NCBI GenBank assembly: GCA_029931535.1
Contig: JAQPZY010001498.1
Span: 1,264,501 to 1,328,500 of the forward strand
DNA length: 64,000 bases
Direction of reading: 5' to 3'
Source: Margaritifera margaritifera
Lineage: Eukaryota; Mollusca; Bivalvia; Unionida; Margaritiferidae
A program made the translations under genes and the position numbers. The notes below the pieces were generated by a model, which had not been told where the DNA came from, ran no database searches, and worked only from the letters and a program-made list of their open reading frames with translations. Shown here one piece after another: positions 23,385 through 36,000 of the stretch; within the stretch, counting starts at the first letter, position 1; each line of letters opens with the position of its first letter.

Positions 23385-24740
23385 CACCATCACTCAGCCA
23401 TATTGGATGTACAACTGGCACGATTTTCATTTACGACCAACTAGATATCATAAGAAGTGTATTGGTGAAAACCCAATGTTGATATAGCCATCCATTTGGA
23501 AGGAGTAGAGATAACATTATTTTCAAGATATGACTTTCCATTCAGGAGTAGCAATAGCAAGATTTTCAAGATGGCTGCTGTGGTGGTCATTTGAACGTGA
23601 GATTGGCACCATTTTCATTTAAGACCAACTAGATATCATAAGAAGTCTTTAGTGAAAACCTCATGTTGATATAACCATCCATTCAGGAGGATTAGCAATA
23701 ACAAGATTTTCAAGAATGGCCACTGTGTGGTGACCATATTGGATGTCAGATCGGTACCATTTTCATTTAAGACCAACTGGACATCATAAGAAGTCTTCTG
23801 GTGAAAACCCCACATCAATATGACATTCTGTTCAGGACATGTTGTGATAACAAGACTTTCAAGATGGTGGCCATATTGGATGTCAGATCGGCACCATTTT
23901 TATTTAGGATTAGCCAGTAACTATAACAAGATTTTCAGGATGGCAGCTGTTGTGACCATATTGAGCGTCAGATTGGTACCATTTTCATTTAGGACCAACT
24001 AGATATCATAACAAAACTTTTAGTGAAAACCCCATGTTGATATGACCATCCATTCAGGAGTAGTAGCGATAACAAAAGTGTCAAGATGGATAAGAAGATT
24101 TTCAAGATGACTGCCGTAACCGCCATACTGGATGTCAGGTTGACACTATTTTTATTTAGGACCAACTAAACATCATAAGAAGATCTTTTAGTGAAAACCC
24201 CATGCTGATATGACCATCAATGTAGGAGGAGTAGCGATAACAAGATTTTCAAGATGGCTGCTGTGGCCATACTGGACGTCAGACCAGTACCATTTTTATT
24301 TAGGACCAACGAGACATCATAACAAGTCTCTTAGAAACACCCTATGTTCATATTGGACATCAGATTGACACCATTTTCGTTTAGGATCAACTAGACATCA
24401 CATGTCTTTTAGAGAACACCCTATGCTGGTATGTTGATATTTTTATTTAGGATCACCTAGACATCATAAGAAGATCTTTTAGTAAAAATCTCATGTTGAT
24501 CTCACCATCCATTCAGGAGGAGATTTTCAAGATGTCATATTGGATGTCCGAGCAGCACCATTGTCATTTAGGACAACTAGACTATGGGATGAATGTGTGT
24601 GTAAAGTTTAATGGCAATCCTCTAAGTAGTTTAGGAGGATTAGAGATAACAAACATGCTATCGGACGGACAGACAACAGACAGATGACGGACAACAGACC
24701 ATCCCATAAGCTCTTCTGGTCTATAACCAGTAGAGGTAAT
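23385..24740 (+). mobile_element. Family A satellite-cored element, copy 3
   Basis: There are about eight ~144-bp family A units (for example, GATTTTCAAG recurs at 23561 and 23705). They are followed by the tail (GGGATGAATGTGTGTGTAAA, GGACGGACAGACAACAGACA) and a terminal hairpin, CTGGTCTATAACCAG at about 24716. The end reads GAGGTAATAAAA instead of GAGCTAAAAA. The tail is otherwise complete; the start lacks the full head. Confidence 0.7.
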
Positions 24741-25070
24741 AAAAACTGGTTTAAATTAAAAGCTCACACAGTGAAATGCACATTTTAATATTTGCATGTA
24801 CAAATCAATTTAATGATTATAACTAATACATTGTCACAAATTAAAAATCTCTACCTAGAAAATATTTGCATTTAACATTTATGTGCCTGTTTTGGTCATT
24901 ACACTATGTATTTGGGCCATATGACTTCATATAATAACTATACACTGTACTTAATTCTGACCGATAGTAGTACCTACATGTAGTTGCATTACTGTAATTA
25001 CAAAAAGGTAAAAATATTTAATCAACTACCAATAAAACAAGCAATTAAATTTTTTTTAGTTTCTAAAACT
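24741..25070. other. Spacer, nothing recognised
   Basis: AT-rich spacer between two family A copies. It includes GGTCATTACAC at about 24895, also found in the hairpin at 26573-26600. Confidence 0.4.
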
Positions 25071-25074
25071 TCAC

Positions 25075-26240
25075 ACAACAAGAGTTCCTAGAAGGGATTG
25101 ATGCTCTACCATCTGAAAAGAGTTTCCAGGAATTGAAGATAACACCATTTATTCCTTTAAACTGCTGAGTGTTGTACCATCTCTGATATTTTATGAAAAA
25201 AAAAATTTGACAATTAGCTGTTGTGGACATATTGGATGTAAGATTGGCTCCATGTTCATTGAGGACCAATAAGACATCATAAGAAATCTTCTGGTGGAAA
25301 CCCCATGTTGATATGACATCCATTGTGCAGGAGTAATGATAACAAGATTTTCAAGATAGCTTCCATGGTAGTCATATTGGATATCAGATTGGTACCATTT
25401 CCATTTAGGACCAACTTGACATCACAAGTCTTTCATTGAAAACCCCGTGCTTACATGTCAATTTATTCAAGAGTATTGATAACAAGATTTTCAAGATGGC
25501 CACTGTGGTGGTCATATTGGATGTCTGAGCAGTACCATTTTCATTAGGACCAACAAGACATCATAAGAAGTTTTTTAGTAAAAAAAACCCATGTTGATAC
25601 AAGCATCCATTCAGGAGGTGTAGATTTTAAGATGGTTGCTGTGGTAGACATACTGGATGTGGAAGCAGCACCATTTTCACTTAGGACCAACTAGACATCA
25701 TAGGAAGTCTTCTGGTGAAAGCCCCATGGCAATATTACTTTTCGTTCAGAAGGATTTGTGATTTTGGGGTTTATTGCCATTTTTAGCACATGAGGGGCCA
25801 TATATGGCAGCCATTATATTTGGTGAGGAAAAGCCTAGGAAGACCCTGGGAAGAACCACCAATCCATGGGAAGCTACTGGCAAACTTTCTCACATACTGT
25901 ACCCACATTGGTCAAGCAAAGACTCGAACCCACACTTGGCCACCCGGGGCCCCTCATTCAGATCGTGTAGCGAAAACAAGATTTTCAAGATGGCCACTAT
26001 GGTGGGCATATTGGAGATCAGATTGGGACCATTTTCATTTAGGACATACTAGACATCATAAAAAGTCTTTTAGTGAAAACCCCAGATTAATATGACCATC
26101 CATTCAGGAGCAGTAGCAATAACAAGATTTTCAAGATGGTCACTGTGGTGGCCATACTGGATGTCTGAGAACCAACTAGACCATGGGATGAATGTGTGCA
26201 CAAAGTTTCATGGGAATCCGCCAAGAAGTTTAGGACCCGA
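25075..26240 (+). mobile_element. Family A satellite-cored element, copy 4, with SINE insertion
   Basis: A head (AAGAGTTCCTAGAAGGGATTGATGCTCTACC), family A units and a shortened tail (GACCATGGGATGAATGTGTG at about 26180). A tRNA-derived SINE interrupts the array between about 25750 and 25985. Confidence 0.65.
25750..25985 (-). mobile_element. tRNA-derived SINE inserted in family A array
   Basis: On the minus strand it reads CCCCGGGTGGCCAAGTGTGG followed by GGTTCGAGTCTT, a good B box, then a conserved body with CATGGATTGGTGGTTCTTCC. It sits inside the satellite array and is therefore younger than that array. Confidence 0.7.
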
Positions 26241-26572
26241 GAAGTCTAAAAATGACCAAAACATTTCAAGCTATTTTGAAACAACTCCTATTAATGTACA
26301 TGAGAGCACCTGCATAGGTCTTTCTATCATAGTGGTCATCTATTCAAACCAGTGATCACTGATGTTATGGGTGAGTAGCCTCAACTTTGCAACTACATGT
26401 TTTTTAAATTAATTAATTCAAAACTGAATGTAAATCTTTTGGACCTGATTTGAAAACAAAAATTAAATTGCTTGTTCAAGTGGTGGTTGATTGTATAGGT
26501 ATTCCTATCAGTTAGAATTACAATATATAGTTTCTGCTGTGCTTATTTGAAGTTACATGGTCAAAATACATT

Positions 26573-26600
26573 GTGTAATGACCCGTTCTGGTCATTACAC
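26573..26600. repeat. Perfect 11-bp hairpin
   Basis: GTGTAATGACC and GGTCATTACAC flank a 6-nt loop (CGTTCT). One arm recurs near 24895. No known element is assigned. Confidence 0.75.
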
Positions 26601-26714
26601 CATCTGTCTACTGCCTGTGCTGCATGACCAGTTTATGAATTGGGTACTTTGTTCTCAAGCCGGCTTGCTGATATAGAATAAGCCAAATGAACCATCAGAT
26701 ATGTTGTAAAAGGC

Positions 26715-26830
26715 AACTAATAGAGACACGAGCTGCAGTGGTGCAGTGGTCAACATGCCGAACTCGCAACCAAAAGGGTGTGGGTTCAAATCCTACCATC
26801 CAATCAGCCTTGCCACAAAGTCTGCACCCC
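26715..26830 (+). mobile_element. tRNA-derived SINE head
   Basis: GCAGTGGTGCAGTGGTCAAC (A-box-like), then AACTCGCAACCAAAAGGG and GTGGGTTCAAATCCTACC (good B box). The body after the B box is short or diverged. Confidence 0.7.
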
Positions 26831-27204
26831 ATATTTCATAATTATATAATGCTGTTGGTTTGACTAGGATGTTGAATATTTTACTATATATTTCTGGTTT
26901 ATGAGTTGAATCTGAGAATAAACATCACATTTGAGCCCTTCTTCTTGTATGTTTGAATGCACCTTTCGAGTTGATTATACAGTCCAAATACTTATATTCA
27001 TTTGCTATAGTGAAGTCGTTTTCTTGGAGTGAGAACTTGTGATCTAAGTCAGTCTGTTTCATTTCCTGTTTGAATAACCATAACTTTACATTTGCTAATA
27101 TTCACGTAAATGTGCCAATTTTGGCAGTACTTTGAGAGTGTGTCCAAGCAGTTTTGTAAACATTATGGTGTTTCAGAAAGTATAACAGAGTTATCCCCCC
27201 ATAA

Positions 27205-28435
27205 ACAAGAGTCCCTTGAGGGGAGTGATGCTCTACTAGCCATAAAGAATTTCCAGGAATTCAGGATAAGAGTTGAAACCATCGCTGTTATTCTTCATTG
27301 ATAGCAATATTTTAACATTAGCTGCTGTGGTGAATATATTGGATGATAGATTGGCACCATTTTCATTTAGGACCAACAAGACATCATAAGAAGTCTCCTG
27401 TTGAAAACCCCATGTTGATATGACTTTGTTTTGCATGAGTAACCATAACTACATTTTCACGATGACTGCAATGGTTGCCGTATTGGATATCAGATTGGCA
27501 CCATTTCCCTTTAGGACCAACTAGCTACCAGTATATAGACATCACAAGAAGTCTTTTGCTTAAAGCATAATGGTGATATGACCAACCATCTAGGAGAAGT
27601 GGCGACAACAAGATTTCAAGATGGCCATTGTAGAAGCATAATGGAAGTCTGATCAGCACCATTTTCATTGACAACCAACCAGACATCATAAGAAGTCTTT
27701 CAGTGAAAACCCCATGCTGACATGGTCATTTATTAAGGAGAAGCAGTATTAACTAAAAATTTTCAAGATGGTCACTGTGACAGCGGCACTGGATGTCTGA
27801 GTAGCACCATTTTCATTTAGGACTAAGGTTGCCATACATCCTCTTTTTCCTGGACATCATGTCCTCCTTTTATTGGTCCTTAAATCTCCTCTCTGTCTCT
27901 TATAAATATTATGGGACACACACACATATATATGTCCTCATTTTTTTTTAAGTTCAAATTTGGTAATCCTATTTAGAACTAACTAGACGTCATAAGAAGG
28001 CTTCTGGTGAAAATGCTATGTCAATCTGACCATCCATTCAGGAGGACCAGTGATAATAAGACTTTCAAAATGGCTGCTGTGGTGGCCATATTAGATTTCC
28101 AAGCAGCACCATTTTTGTTTGGAACCAAACAGACATCATAAGAAGTGTTATGGTGAAAACCCTATGTCTGACTATCTGTGCAGGAGGTCTAGGAAAAACA
28201 AGATTTTCAATATATCCGATGTACTGGCCATATTGGATGTCTGAGCAGCACCATTTTCATTTACATGTAGGACCGACTAGACCATAGGATGAATGTGTGT
28301 GTAAAGTTTCATGATAATCCTCCAAGTAGTTAAGGAGAAGTTGCTATAACAAACTTGTGCTAACAGACGGATGGATGATAAACAACAGACCATATCTCAA
28401 CCTCTTCTGGTCAATGACCAGCAGAGCTAAAAATT
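27205..28435 (+). mobile_element. Family A satellite-cored element, copy 5, most complete 3' end
   Basis: It has the head (AAGAGTCCCTTGAGGGGAGTG), about seven ~145-bp units, and the tail with TGTGTAAAGTTTCATGATAA and TGTGCTAACAGACGG. The 3' end has a perfect hairpin, CTGGTC-AAT-GACCAG (28407-28421), followed after 5 nt by CTAA (28427-28430). A hairpin close upstream of CTRR is the hallmark of Helitron 3' ends. Without a 5' TC end or a related helicase element the class remains inferred. A hAT MITE is nested at 27823-27970. Confidence 0.7.
27823..27970. mobile_element. hAT-like MITE nested in family A
   Basis: Ends AAGGTTGCCATACATCCTC and TTTGGTAATCCT resemble the MITE at 29560-29671. The flanks are ATTTAGGA and ATTTAGAA (one mismatch). 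Removing the insert restores the family A unit TTCATTTAGGA..CAACTAGAC. It is 148 bp with no ORF. Confidence 0.75.
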
Positions 28436-28579
28436 AGTGACTTTAAAAGTGTCTAATTAGCTGGAAAATAACGTCAAGTAATTCAAGAAAATATTAAAGA
28501 TTGTTCCCCCCCCCCCTTGCGGGCTTGGGGTTGTAGAATAGACCTGATGCCCCCTCCTGCAAGTCGTATGAGTTAACAA

Positions 28580-28790
28580 ATGCGAGGCAGGAGTCACAGT
28601 GTCATTATGTATAGTGTGCAGAACCCATGATTAAAAGGGCACAGATTCAAATCCTACCACTGGATCAGCCCAGGTCAACTGCTGTGGTGTGTTCTATATA
28701 TGGATAAGTCACTTTACTCCAACTACCTTGGCACTAAATTACCTACTCATGTTGCTGTGCAGTAAAACACCAAACCAATAAAGTGTGTGG
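28580..28790 (+). mobile_element. tRNA-derived SINE
   Basis: GTGTGCAGAACCCATGATTA leads to CACAGATTCAAATCCTACCA (B-box-like). The body reads GGATAAGTCACTTTACTCC, as in common tRNA-SINE bodies. A box degraded. Confidence 0.6.
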
Positions 28791-29551
28791 GGCTTAGATA
28801 ATGTCCCAGCATTTTACATCAATATTTGTCACAAAACTATCTATGGTTTGATCATTAAATCTGATAGAATTTGAGGTATATGATTACACAGATTTATTAT
28901 TTCAGTAAAAGTTTCCACCAAGGCCACACCCAAGTATTTACAGTAAAAGTGCTCCCCTCCAACATTATTGGGTAGTGGTGGTGGGGGGCTGGATTGCAGC
29001 CCTCAAATAGCTTGAGAAAAATATTCTTGCTCTGATTTGAGGAAAAAAGAACTAATTATATCCATTATATTAGTTATAAAAAAATTTGTTGTCTTCAAGT
29101 AAAAGAAAAAAAATATCCTGCTTTTAAAGAAAATCTCAGCCCCCAGCCCCCTCCCCGTCCCCCCAAATTAAATGGTCATAGTCCCTAAGATACTTACTGA
29201 TGATAGTTTTTTAAATGAATAGGTTGTCAGCTGTTCCATGGATTCCATAAAGGTTATGCAATCCACCCTGATTATCATTAATGTTATTAATGGTTTCTAG
29301 GAAATCCTGAAATCTATTATTTAGTAGAGATGAGAATAACTTGTAGTAAACAATAGTAGCTGTATTGTGTATACTCCAGTACATGTATGAGGTCAAATTT
29401 GATTGTGTCAGGAAGTGATTTTATCCCACTGTGCAAGGAGCACTTTTTGCCAACTTAGATATATACTGTAGAGTACATGTAGATGAAAAAGAAAAAATTT
29501 AGTTAGTGCAGCAAATATTTCCAATATTTCCATATTTCCTGCTCAAGACAT
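28791..29551. other. Intronic spacer, nothing recognised
   Basis: AT-rich sequence with G and C tracts near 28980 and 29150. No features supported. Confidence 0.4.
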
Positions 29552-29559
29552 ACTTACTT

Positions 29560-29671
29560 AGGGTTACCATATATATATATATAAAACATAATATATATGA
29601 CACAAAGAGGAGATTTATTAGGTCCAAAAAGGAGGACATGTCCAGAAAAAAGAGGACGTATGGTAGCCCTA
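29560..29671. mobile_element. hAT-like MITE with perfect 8-bp flanking repeat
   Basis: AGGGTTACCATA and TATGGTAGCCCTA ends are inverted, and ACTTACTT lies on both sides (29552-29559 and 29672-29679). The interior contains AGGAGGACATGTCC and an AT microsatellite. 112 bp, related to the copy at 27823. Confidence 0.85.
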
Positions 29672-29679
29672 ACTTACTT

Positions 29680-30600
29680 AAAATCAACTTTTGTTGTAAA
29701 AAAAACTTTTCTAAAGTTTGTGAATTTTGAGTAAAAGTGAGAAACTAGGTACACGGTTATAGGAATCAAACAGACTAGAAAAATAATGATATATATGCTT
29801 ACTTATCTACTATGATTTTATTTGCATATACTAATGGTCTGATCTACATCTAAGACTAACATACAAGGGAGGAGGATTGGAAACTCCCTACCTTGCCCAC
29901 GAAATATCACCCATTCCTTATTCTTAATGCAAATGAGGTTCCTAGTGCACCGTAAGATCATAAGGTGAATTTGTTAGAGGGGATGGAGAAGTTCATTGAT
30001 GTTAATTTGCTAAAGGGGCCAGAGAAGCTCATTCAAGGTACATATTTTGTAAACCACACCACTCTTATATTTCATTGTGCAGTTATATAAGTCTCTTTGA
30101 TTCCTGTTAGTAGTAAAAACCCAGTTATTGTCAACTTTTTCTCAAAATGAAGTGGGGTTTTTTTTCTCCAAACATTATCTAATTTTTTTTATATTCTTTG
30201 TCATATACTGCTATATTGTCAAATAGTGCCCTCTGTAGAGTGGGAAGAGTCCATATCCAAGCACACTTAAGTCTGACCTCATACTGGTACATGTACATGT
30301 ATACACAGAATATTGTTTACAGTTTGGAATCCGAATGGACCAACAAATATGTACAAGCCACTCAACTCAAGAACTGCGTCATGCAATATGACAATATCTG
30401 GCCTGTGTCGAAGGCCGCTAGGCATGAAGTTTTAATTTGGAACAAAAATTCTTCTCCATCATATTCAATTCTCATTGTGTTCCCATACATTGATTTATAC
30501 ATGGAAATACAAAAAGTGTATTCCACTACAGAGATTAATATGTAAATCTGGTTTCATAATTTGCATGCTTTAATAACCCTAACTACTTTTGAAACAAGCA
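29680..30600. other. Intronic spacer, nothing recognised
   Basis: AT-rich. A 115-codon plus-strand ORF at 30198-30545 has no family features and I do not call it a gene. Confidence 0.4.
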
Positions 30601-30604
30601 AATC

Positions 30605-31510
30605 TAGTGAATTTTTGTCCCCTGCTTAGTATGGTTAGGCCATCATCCCTTAATCTTGAATGGCTTTAAAGTTATGGAGTGGATGGGAAGTGGGCTGAAA
30701 ACTTAAAATACTAAGATGTGACCATGACCTTGAAGAGAGCACCCCAATGTAGTACGCAACACTTTCTAGTGATGATATACAAGTATACCATAATTCATCC
30801 CTTAATCCCAAATAGCTTTAAATGTATGGAGCAGAATGAAAAGTGATGGAAAATATAAAACACTGAGCCACAACCTTGATCTCAAATGGCTTTAAAGTTG
30901 TGGAGTAGAAGAGAAAGTGTGATGAAAACATAAATTATTTAGCAGTCACACCTAATATGGTACACGACACACCTTCTAGCAATGATTTAAAAGTATACCA
31001 CGTTTCATCCCTTTATTCTCAAATGGTTTTAAATTTATAGTGCGGAAGGAAAAGGGTACGGGAAACTGAAAATTAACTGAGCCATGATCTGGACCTTGAA
31101 GACAGAACCCTCAATGTGGTACGTGACACACCTTCTAATGATCATGCAAGGGCAGCTCCAGGTAGGGAGGGGGCTAGTCCCCCCACCCCCCGAAAAAAAT
31201 TAGTGCAAAACAGCCAGATTGTCTCCTAGAGTAAGTTTTCTTTACAGTTAGATAGTTATAATTATGCCCTTGAAATGCTTTAAATGCAGGAGCTTCATGG
31301 GACTTTGGCCCCTGTGTCCCCATCAGGGGTTCTATCCCACAGACCCCATGCCTACTTTTTGACCCCCCCCCCCCATCCCCCCCTCAACATTTCTGGATCC
31401 TGTGATGTATAAGTAGTACAAGTATATCAAGCTTCAGTCCTTTATCTCAAACAGCTTTAAAGCTATGGAGTAGAAATGAAAGTATGACAGATGGATGAAA
31501 ACACATACAG
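30605..31510. repeat. Family F, ~170-bp tandem repeat
   Basis: Diverged units carry CATCCCTTAATC, AATGGCTTTAAAGTTATGGAG, TGACCTTGAAGAGAGCACCC and GTACGCAACACACCTTCTAG-type blocks. Recognisable units begin near 30645, 30800, 31010 and 31435, with unrelated C-rich sequence around 31150-31390. No ORF. Confidence 0.65.
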
Positions 31511-31876
31511 TACTGGACTATGTCCCCAGCTACTATGTCCCCACCTTTTCTTCAAGAAGTGGGGGACAATAATCCCCACTATACATATAGCAATGCAAAT
31601 GCAACATGTATTAATCTACCATACTGACTATGCCACAAAACAATCTGGCTGTTAATACAAGGTCAGAATTGACTGCCCAGAGAAGTAGACTTAACCTACA
31701 TAGACAGAGGGTACAATTGTGCTACTAAAAATATAGATCACAAAAAAGACAACTTTGGAATTATCAACAAATGCAAAACTTGTGGGCCAGTTATGTATGT
31801 CAACAGCAACAACCATACGGACTTCTGATAGTTTGCTTGCACAAGTAGATTTTAATAAAAATGGACTATACTCGGT

Positions 31877-32020
31877 AATGGAGAAACAATAACAAGCAGT
31901 GGATTCCTGAAAAATAATTAACTACCCTGATGATGAGCAGTGATTTCATGAAAAATAATGCACGAGCCCCTGCATTATTTTTTTATGAATCCACTGTTTG
32001 CTGCAGTAGTTTCTCCAAAT
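31877..32020. repeat. Imperfect inverted repeat, ~45-bp arms
   Basis: ATGGAGAAACAATAACAAGC..GTGGATTCCTGA (31877-31918) is inverted as TATGAATCCACTGTTTGCTG..GTTTCTCCAAAT (31974-32020). The spacer repeats TTCATGAAAAATAATGC. Probably a MITE or hairpin remnant; no target duplication found. Confidence 0.65.
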
Positions 32021-32259
32021 TAATCCTTATCACTGTTTATTTGTCACGATTTAAAATTAACATATTAATTACTTTCTTAAATTTAAAAATAATTGGGGAT
32101 ATAAACAGAAAAAGATTTAGCAAAATCATTTCCGACTATATTAATCACAGCGACTTTGCAAGCTCAGACTACCAACAAGAATGTTTAAAATTAATGGGCC
32201 ATATCTTTAAAATTGCACACTCTTATTAAAATAACTCATTCTGACCGGTACATGATATA

Positions 32260-33560
32260 TACTTGACTTATAGGGAACTTAAAGGTCACTTTTAAGTTAC
32301 TTATACTTTGCATGTAACTTAATAAGTGAAATGTCGGTCTCTATAAGTACATGTACAGTATAAGTGAAAGTAATATTAATCCATGCCTCACCTACATTTC
32401 ATTTATAAGTGATGTACAAATCATTTATAGATGGTATAAGCCATTATCAGTTGATTACAAGTGAACTGTAAGTTCGTGGACACTGTCATTTTCTGACTAA
32501 CAGTTTACTGCAAAATATATCAAGTCCAACAAAAGGTGCCACTATGAACAATTTTCCACCAGATTTATCAATTTCAATGAGAGCTGTCTCCAAAAAAAAA
32601 TCATGATGCTTTATTTTAATTGTTTTAAGATAAAAGAAAACATTGAGACAAAACTTTCAACTAATGAACCTTAGGTATCACAGTTAGAATAAAGCAAGGG
32701 GGGTGTGTGTGTCTGTCTGTGAGCCTGTCTGTGTGTGTATGTGTAAATTGCAAAATGGGGATATAAGAATACATACCCTCACATTGGGGACACACCTTGA
32801 AATTGGGATTTTTTCAACATCCGGCAATAATTTATTTTCTCAAATTTCATTTCAAACAATATTATTTGGTACTAATGTTAAATTATGTATATTTTAATGA
32901 AATAAAAGAAAATCATTTATTGCTGGATGCTGACAAATTATTGGACATCAAAAAAATGTTTAAAATCAATTTCTGGGCTGAATACTATCATAATGTAGGC
33001 TTAGTTGTGCTTCCTCTCCTGTTTACGGAATTTAAACCATGGTGGTTTGCAGATGGAATTAATGTTACACCAACTTGTTTCTTACGGCAGTCTAGTTTTG
33101 TTTGCTCATTGTTCTTTCCAACATAATGTGGTACACACAAATATCATAGGGTTCACATGCTGACAACTTATTATTGAGACAGCATTCATTTATCAGCTGA
33201 AGTAGGATGTCCATTAGATTCTGAAGAAAAAAAACTAGACTGCTGGTGCTTTCAGATTCAGGTGAAGGGGCCAACTTGATTATGAAAGGCTGCCAAAAAC
33301 ATATTTGAACAAAAACTGTATTTAATACTTAGGGAATAAATAATGTTTATGGTTGTCACTTTTTGTTTTATTTCAGGTAAAAGTTTGATATTGAGCAAGC
33401 TGTTTCTGTTTCAAATGTGGTGATTCAAAGTGACAGGTTAAAATCATTTAACAAAACTGTCATTTAAATGTAAGTGTATGATATTTTTATATGATTGAAA
33501 CCTGATAGCCATTTACATGTATTCTATCAAAACTGATGACTTGTATTTTAGGACATGATT
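32260..33560. repeat. Dispersed sequence related to the foldback element at 9531
   Basis: 33355-33555 matches 9840-10040 (AAGCTGTTTC..TGGTGATTCAAAG..TTCTATCAAACTGAT). 32270-32440 has the same style of AAGTGAA/TTCACTT palindromes as 10060-10160. A 109-codon ORF at 32797-33126 is unrecognised. Confidence 0.5.
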
Positions 33561-33639
33561 TCCAGTCAAGACAGGGGGAGGAGGAAAGGCGATTTACAAA
33601 TCCAAATTCATTAAATTTACAAGTCCAAGTTATTTGGAC

Positions 33640-34767
33640 TTAGATATGTGTTGTAGGATACTGAATTTTTTATTTGATTTGCTAATTCTGGTTGCTGCTT
33701 CTCTCTTCAAGTCTCCATCTGTGGACACTTTGCTTCCAAGGTATATGAATTACTCCACCTCCTCTGTTGGTTCATTATTCACAGTGATAGGATCATTGGT
33801 TTTAAGCTTTTTCCTCATTAATTTGGTTTTCTTGTTCACTTTCAGTCATATCTTTATGGCTGTCTCACTGAATTTATCTGTCTTTTCTTGCATATCTATA
33901 TACCGATTTGACAACAACAAAATCAATGTCATCGGCATAGTCAAGGTCTTCCAGAGATGAAGTGAATGTCCACCTAATTCCTCTTTTGCCATCCACAGTT
34001 GTCTCTTTTATCAGCCAGTTGATGGCAATGGTGAAGAGGAAAGGTGCAAGGATCCAGCCTTGTTTCACACCTGTGTTGACGCTGAAGCAGTCTGTGAAAT
34101 GATTGTCACAGATGACTTTACACTTGAAGTCTTGGTGCAGAAGTTTGATGATGTTTACAATCTTCAGTAGGATACCACAGAACCGGAGTATTTTCTAGAG
34201 AAAGTCGTGGTGAAGGCTGTTGAAAGCTTATTCAAAGTCTATTAAACTGATGTAGACAGTATTATTCCATTCAGTTGTCTGCTCTAGTATCTGTTGGAGT
34301 GTGAAAATCTGATCAATGCAGGATTTTCCTTTCCTGAATCCAGCTTGTTCCTTTCTGACAAAATCATCAGCTGCGATGGTGATCCTCTTGAGAATGATTC
34401 TACTGAAGACCTTGCTGGTGAGGGATAGCAGAGTGATGCCTCTCCAGTTGTTCCAGTCTCCAAGGCCACCCTTTTTGTTAACTTCTCGATTCCAGTTTTC
34501 CACTTGGCAGGGGTTTCTTCACTCTCCCATATATTTTAGAATATTTCTGAGGATCTTTGGGGTTTCTGTATCATCTGACTTCATCATTTCTGGGCAGATG
34601 CTGTAGTCACCAGGGGCTTTCCCATTTTTCAGGGCTTGAGTGATGGCTTCTCTGACTTCGGTTTCAGTGATGTCATCCCGACTGATATCAAGGTCCTCTT
34701 TGGCTTCTGGGATCAAGGCTGTATCTTTTGAAGTGTTCCTTCCATCTTGCCATTTTCTAACTCTCAT
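33640..34767 (-). pseudogene. LINE reverse transcriptase domain
   Basis: Pieces in order: VREAITQALKNGKAPGDYSI (fingers, GKAPG motif), then NWRGITLLSLTSKVFSRIIL and EQAGFRKGKSCIDQIFTLQQ (34228-34503), then MKQGWILAPFLFTIAINWL and the catalytic LDYADDIDFVV (33874-34068), then the C-terminal YLGSKVS region. The YADD catalytic box is intact, but frameshifts separate the blocks. Non-functional as it stands. Confidence 0.88.
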
Positions 34768-34802
34768 CGGAGACCGGATGTCCCAGCTGCACTCTTCAGA
34801 GG

Positions 34803-36000
34803 TCAGTTTTGATCTATCCCGTAGTTTCCTTTAAGCCTCTTTGTGATCTTATACAGAGTCTTCATGTCCTGTCTCTCTGCTGCTTGCTCTGCTTCTGCAG
34901 TGAGATGTTCAATGTTGTGCTGCTTGTCACTTCTTGCTCTGTTTTTCACTTCTCTGTCCTTAACATAGTACTCTTGTGAAATCCTGTCTTTCAGCCAGGG
35001 TGATTCTGCCTTTAGTAGGCATTTCTTAATCTGTTTTCTTTCTTCAATAGCATTCCAGGTTGACTGGGAGATCCATTCATCTTTATGTGTCTTCCTGTAG
35101 CCATGAACCTTCTCTCCAGTTTCTCTCATGACTGTGTTGAAAGAATGGATAGGCATTTCTGTCTCATCACGGAGTATGTTGAACTTGTTCTTAATGGTAA
35201 GGATGACCTCTTCCGTGACCTTGGGATCTTCTAGTCTGGCAATGTTGAAACGTTTTTTCTTTTCCCCCAATTTGGTCTTTCTCAGTTTGAGGGCAAGCTA
35301 GGCTACCAACAAACTGTGATCACTGCCTACATCAGTATACTACTCGACTTGTACATCTTGCAAGGAGTGTCTCCACTTGCCGAGGATCAGCACATGGTCT
35401 ATCTGGCTTTCTGTCCTGCCATCTAGAGACTTCCATGTCATCTTGTGGATTTGCTTATGCTGGAAAAGATGCCTCCTATAACAAGGTTGCTGTCTTCACA
35501 GAGGTCACAAAGTCTTTCACCACTGTCATTTATTGTTCCTACTCCATGTCTACCCATTAACCACTCCCTGTCTATGTTCTCTGAGCCTGTTTGTGCGTTA
35601 AAATCGCCAACAATGAGTAGTAAGTCATGCCTTGGTGTTGTTTCAACAGCTGTGTGCAGGTTGTCATAAGAAAGGTCTTTCTCCTCATCGTCAGATTGTT
35701 CTGTAGGGGCATAGCTGGTGATGATTGATATCTTGGTGAATTTTTAGTTGAATCTGGCATACATCAGTGATTGGTTTCCATTGCAGAGTGTGTTGTTCAA
35801 TTGTTTCTTTATGACCAGGGCTATGCCTTCTCAGTGTTGGTCATCTTACCTGCCTGACCATAGTATGGTGTCTCCTGTGGCCAGTGTTTTTTTCCCTGCT
35901 CCTATCCATCTGGCTTCTGTGATGCATAGTATACTCAACTTGTATTGGTGGATTTCCTGGAGAACCTGTGCTAGTTTCCTCTCTAACTACAGTCTCATCA
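34803..36000 (-). pseudogene. LINE endonuclease and linker region
   Basis: The apurinic-type endonuclease is recognised by TEARW, YAPT, GDFNA, and IDHVL at the position of the SDH block. It is disrupted by stops (for example after LWSGR and after LQDVQVE). The linker at 34803-35270 is a Lys/Glu-rich helical stretch typical of RTE-like elements. The N-terminal part of the endonuclease is missing. Confidence 0.8.

Larger units (their letters stand above)
33640..36000 (-). mobile_element. RTE-like LINE, 5'-truncated and degenerate
   Basis: Read on the minus strand, it runs from the endonuclease (LSILCITEARWIGAGKK at about 35930, then SYAPTEQSDDEEKDLSYD, LLIVGDFNAQTGSENIDREW at about 35590, IDHVLILGKWRHSLQDVQV), through a linker (34803-35270, open for 155 codons), into reverse transcriptase (34767-33874), and ends near 33640 with YLGSKVSTDGDLKREAATRI-like codons. 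Several in-frame stops and frame changes break it. It lies in intron 1 of the dispanin-like gene. Confidence 0.85.

Noticed and set aside
25063..25323. ORFs with WGFHQKISYDV-type peptides, recurring at several places
   Set aside because: They are reverse translations of family A satellite units, not a conserved protein.
26715..26830. Functional tRNA gene
   Set aside because: A and B boxes are present, but no full cloverleaf or acceptor stem could be formed by eye; a SINE head is the better reading.
32797..33126. 109-codon plus-strand ORF
   Set aside because: AT-rich, no motif, and overlaps a dispersed repeat.
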